Shown here: positions 62,532 to 64,000 of the stretch, piece by piece
Numbering within the stretch: position 1 is the stretch's first letter
Layout of the letters: every line of letters starts with the position of its first letter
Translations under genes and position numbers: made by a program
Origin: Psychrobacillus sp. FSL K6-4046
GTDB taxonomy: Bacteria > Bacillota > Bacilli > Bacillales_A > Planococcaceae
Direction of reading: 5' to 3'
Assembly: GCF_038624605.1 (NCBI RefSeq)
Contig: NZ_CP152020.1
Coordinates: forward strand, 1,295,312-1,359,311
Length of the DNA: 64,000 nt
Notes under the pieces: model-generated
Databases searched by the model: none
The model's input: the letters and a program-made list of their open reading frames with translations, nothing else
What the model was told of the DNA's origin: nothing

Positions 62532-64000
62532 ATGCAAACAGTATATCCCCAAATTGTAACCTCAGCGGATATGCTGAAAAGTACAATTCAATTGGAGCAG
62601 CTCATTGAAAAGCTGAAAAAAAATAATACAAAGGTGGCAGCCATTACAAACAGTATGTTGTATGGTGTGTTGCCTTTTTGGCATACGCTTATTAAAAATG
62701 ACATACAGCCGGTCATTGGGCTAACCATCAAGGTGCAGCTAGACAATGGCCCGGTGTCTTTAGTAGTTTATGCGGAGAATAATAAAGGCTATGAAAACAT
62801 CTTAAAAATTTCAAGTGCAATGGAAACGAGAGAGCTAGATTTACTACCAAAGAAATGGCTGAGTGCTTATAAAGAAGGATTAATAGCAGTGTATAAAGCG
62901 GATCCCTTGCTCTCAAAAGATAATCTGATAGAACTAATGGCCATATTTAAACCGAGTTGCTTATTCATTGGGATAGAGCGTCCTAGTGGCAAGCCAACGG
63001 AGGAAGAGAGTTTAGTTAGAGAAACAGCTGAAGAACTAGACATTACGCTTACTGTTTATCACGAGTGTCGGTATGTAGATAAAGAGGATGCGTTTGCTTT
63101 TGAAGTACTGCATGCAATGGACCAGTCCGTAAAGATGACAGATTTTCAAAGAAAAAAACCAAAGCCAGACGCTCACGTACTTTCTTACGAGGAATGGAAG
63201 GAATGGTTTGCAGATGTCCCAGAGTGGATCTCTAATACAAAAACAATGTTAGAGCGTTGTATGGTTGTATTCGATAAGAAAAAGCATATAATGCCGAAAT
63301 ATCCTTTGCCAGTAGATGTGAATGCCAAGGATTATTTAGTATCTCTTTGCAAGGAAGGACTAAAAGAGCGAGTACCACATTATACCCAAGCTTATTTAGA
63401 TCGTTTGCAATATGAAATAGACGTTATAAGTCAGATGCAATATGAAGATTACTTCTTAATCGTCCAGGATTTCATGAAGTATGCAAAGCGTTCCAATATT
63501 TTAACAGGACCTGGAAGGGGTTCCTCTGCCAGCTCCCTTGTAGCTTATACTTTATATATTACAGATGTAGATCCTCTCCAATATGGACTCCTATTTGAAC
63601 GATTCTTAAACCCTGAACGTATCACGATGCCCGATATAGATATTGACTTTGCTGACTCAAAAAGAATGGAAGTAGTTCGCTATGTAGCGGAAAAGTATGG
63701 ACAAAATCATGTTTCTCAAATTATTACATTTGGTACCTTGTCAGCGAAAGCAGCTGCCCGTGAAGTAGCAAGAGTATTTGGATTTGAGGCTAGCACCATG
63801 AACGCCATTTCCTCGTTTATACCTTCCAAACTAGGAATTACTTTAAAAGAGGCTTACGACCAGTCACCTAAACTAAGAGAATTTATCCAAACAGAAGATA
63901 TGCGTAAAAAGTGGTTTGAAGTTGCTCTAAAATTAGAGGGACTACCAAGAAATGCATCTACCCATGCCGCAGGAATAGTGTTATCCCCACAACCTTTAGT
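62532..64000 (+). CDS. dnaE: DNA polymerase III alpha subunit DnaE (partial, degenerate PHP domain)
   Basis: About 490 residues are present before the window ends. The polymerase is identified by GPGRGSSASSLVAY and the catalytic acid motif PDIDIDFAD, followed by NHVSQIITFGTLSAKAAARE and THAAGIVLS. DnaE extends RNA primers early in replication in Firmicutes. The N-terminal PHP region keeps its fold pattern (VAAITNSMLYGVLPFWHTL, IQPVIGLTIKV), but where B. subtilis has HLQVHSGYSLL this protein reads YPQIVTSADML, with no histidine. ATG 62532 has GAGGTG at 8 bases; ATG 62528 is out of frame. Confidence 0.95.
   Translation, partial: MQTVYPQIVTSADMLKSTIQLEQLIEKLKKNNTKVAAITNSMLYGVLPFWHTLIKNDIQPVIGLTIKVQLDNGPVSLVVYAENNKGYENILKISSAMETRELDLLPKKWLSAYKEGLIAVYKADPLLSKDNLIELMAIFKPSCLFIGIERPSGKPTEEESLVRETAEELDITLTVYHECRYVDKEDAFAFEVLHAMDQSVKMTDFQRKKPKPDAHVLSYEEWKEWFADVPEWISNTKTMLERCMVVFDKKKHIMPKYPLPVDVNAKDYLVSLCKEGLKERVPHYTQAYLDRLQYEIDVISQMQYEDYFLIVQDFMKYAKRSNILTGPGRGSSASSLVAYTLYITDVDPLQYGLLFERFLNPERITMPDIDIDFADSKRMEVVRYVAEKYGQNHVSQIITFGTLSAKAAAREVARVFGFEASTMNAISSFIPSKLGITLKEAYDQSPKLREFIQTEDMRKKWFEVALKLEGLPRNASTHAAGIVLSPQPL

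Overview
The window is a low-GC Firmicutes chromosome segment, most like an endospore-forming Bacillaceae/Planococcaceae bacterium (Psychrobacillus, Sporosarcina or Lysinibacillus type; this placement is inference). The order sftA-murC-ytxG-ytxH-aroA-ccpA, acuCBA/acsA, tyrS, rpsD, a YtrP-like GGDEF gene, ytsP-hisJ, ezrA, nifZ-thiI, sspA, ytcI, nadK-sppA-yteJ-tpx-ytxK-ackA, uspA, ald, ytkL-ytoI-ytpI-nrnA-dnaE is the Bacillus subtilis 'yt' region. An alpha/beta SASP gene with a sigma-G-like promoter indicates sporulation, and strong AGGAGG ribosome sites with many TTG/GTG starts are typical of the group.

Layout: 0-7.5 kb holds cell-wall and stress genes (murC; ytxGH behind a sigma-B-like promoter), a large FtsA/PilM-like ATPase with a repetitive C-terminus, aroA and ccpA. 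7.6-11 kb is an accessory patch of small membrane proteins, a GNAT and an AlkD-like protein. 11-15.5 kb is the acetate-activation module: acsA divergent from acuABC, which encodes the AcsA acetylase and deacetylase, with a cre-like site between. 15.7-20.5 kb holds a class A PBP and tyrS behind a tyrosine T-box. 20.7-26.7 kb holds small enzymes and a DUF418/histidine kinase/response regulator operon. 26.7-30 kb is a mobile region: an IS110-family transposase placed within a dispersed repeat, followed by a second sliding-clamp gene far from oriC context. 30-48 kb is mostly core (rpsD, GGDEF, a methionine gamma-lyase with a consensus cre, ezrA, thiamine/tRNA sulfur genes, sspA, acyl-CoA ligase, nadK, sppA, tpx, ackA). 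49.3-58 kb alternates core genes (uspA, ald, the crcB pair) with accessory DNA: a GIY-YIG protein, a HicB-like orphan, a second IS110 element with a strongly structured 5' leader, and two unknown genes. 58.7-64 kb returns to core genes and is cut within dnaE.

Three non-coding repeat families recur: A (124-bp unit; one copy at 15.8 kb, two in tandem at 60.9 kb), B (150-220 bp; five full or partial copies) and C (small TTAAACTAA/TTAGTTGAAG palindromes). No rRNA, tRNA or CRISPR array was recognised. The best leads are the IS110 elements with candidate guide RNAs and repeat-associated insertion, the FtsA-like ATPase with a repeated C-terminal module, the extra DnaN, and the CcpA-site-controlled methionine gamma-lyase.
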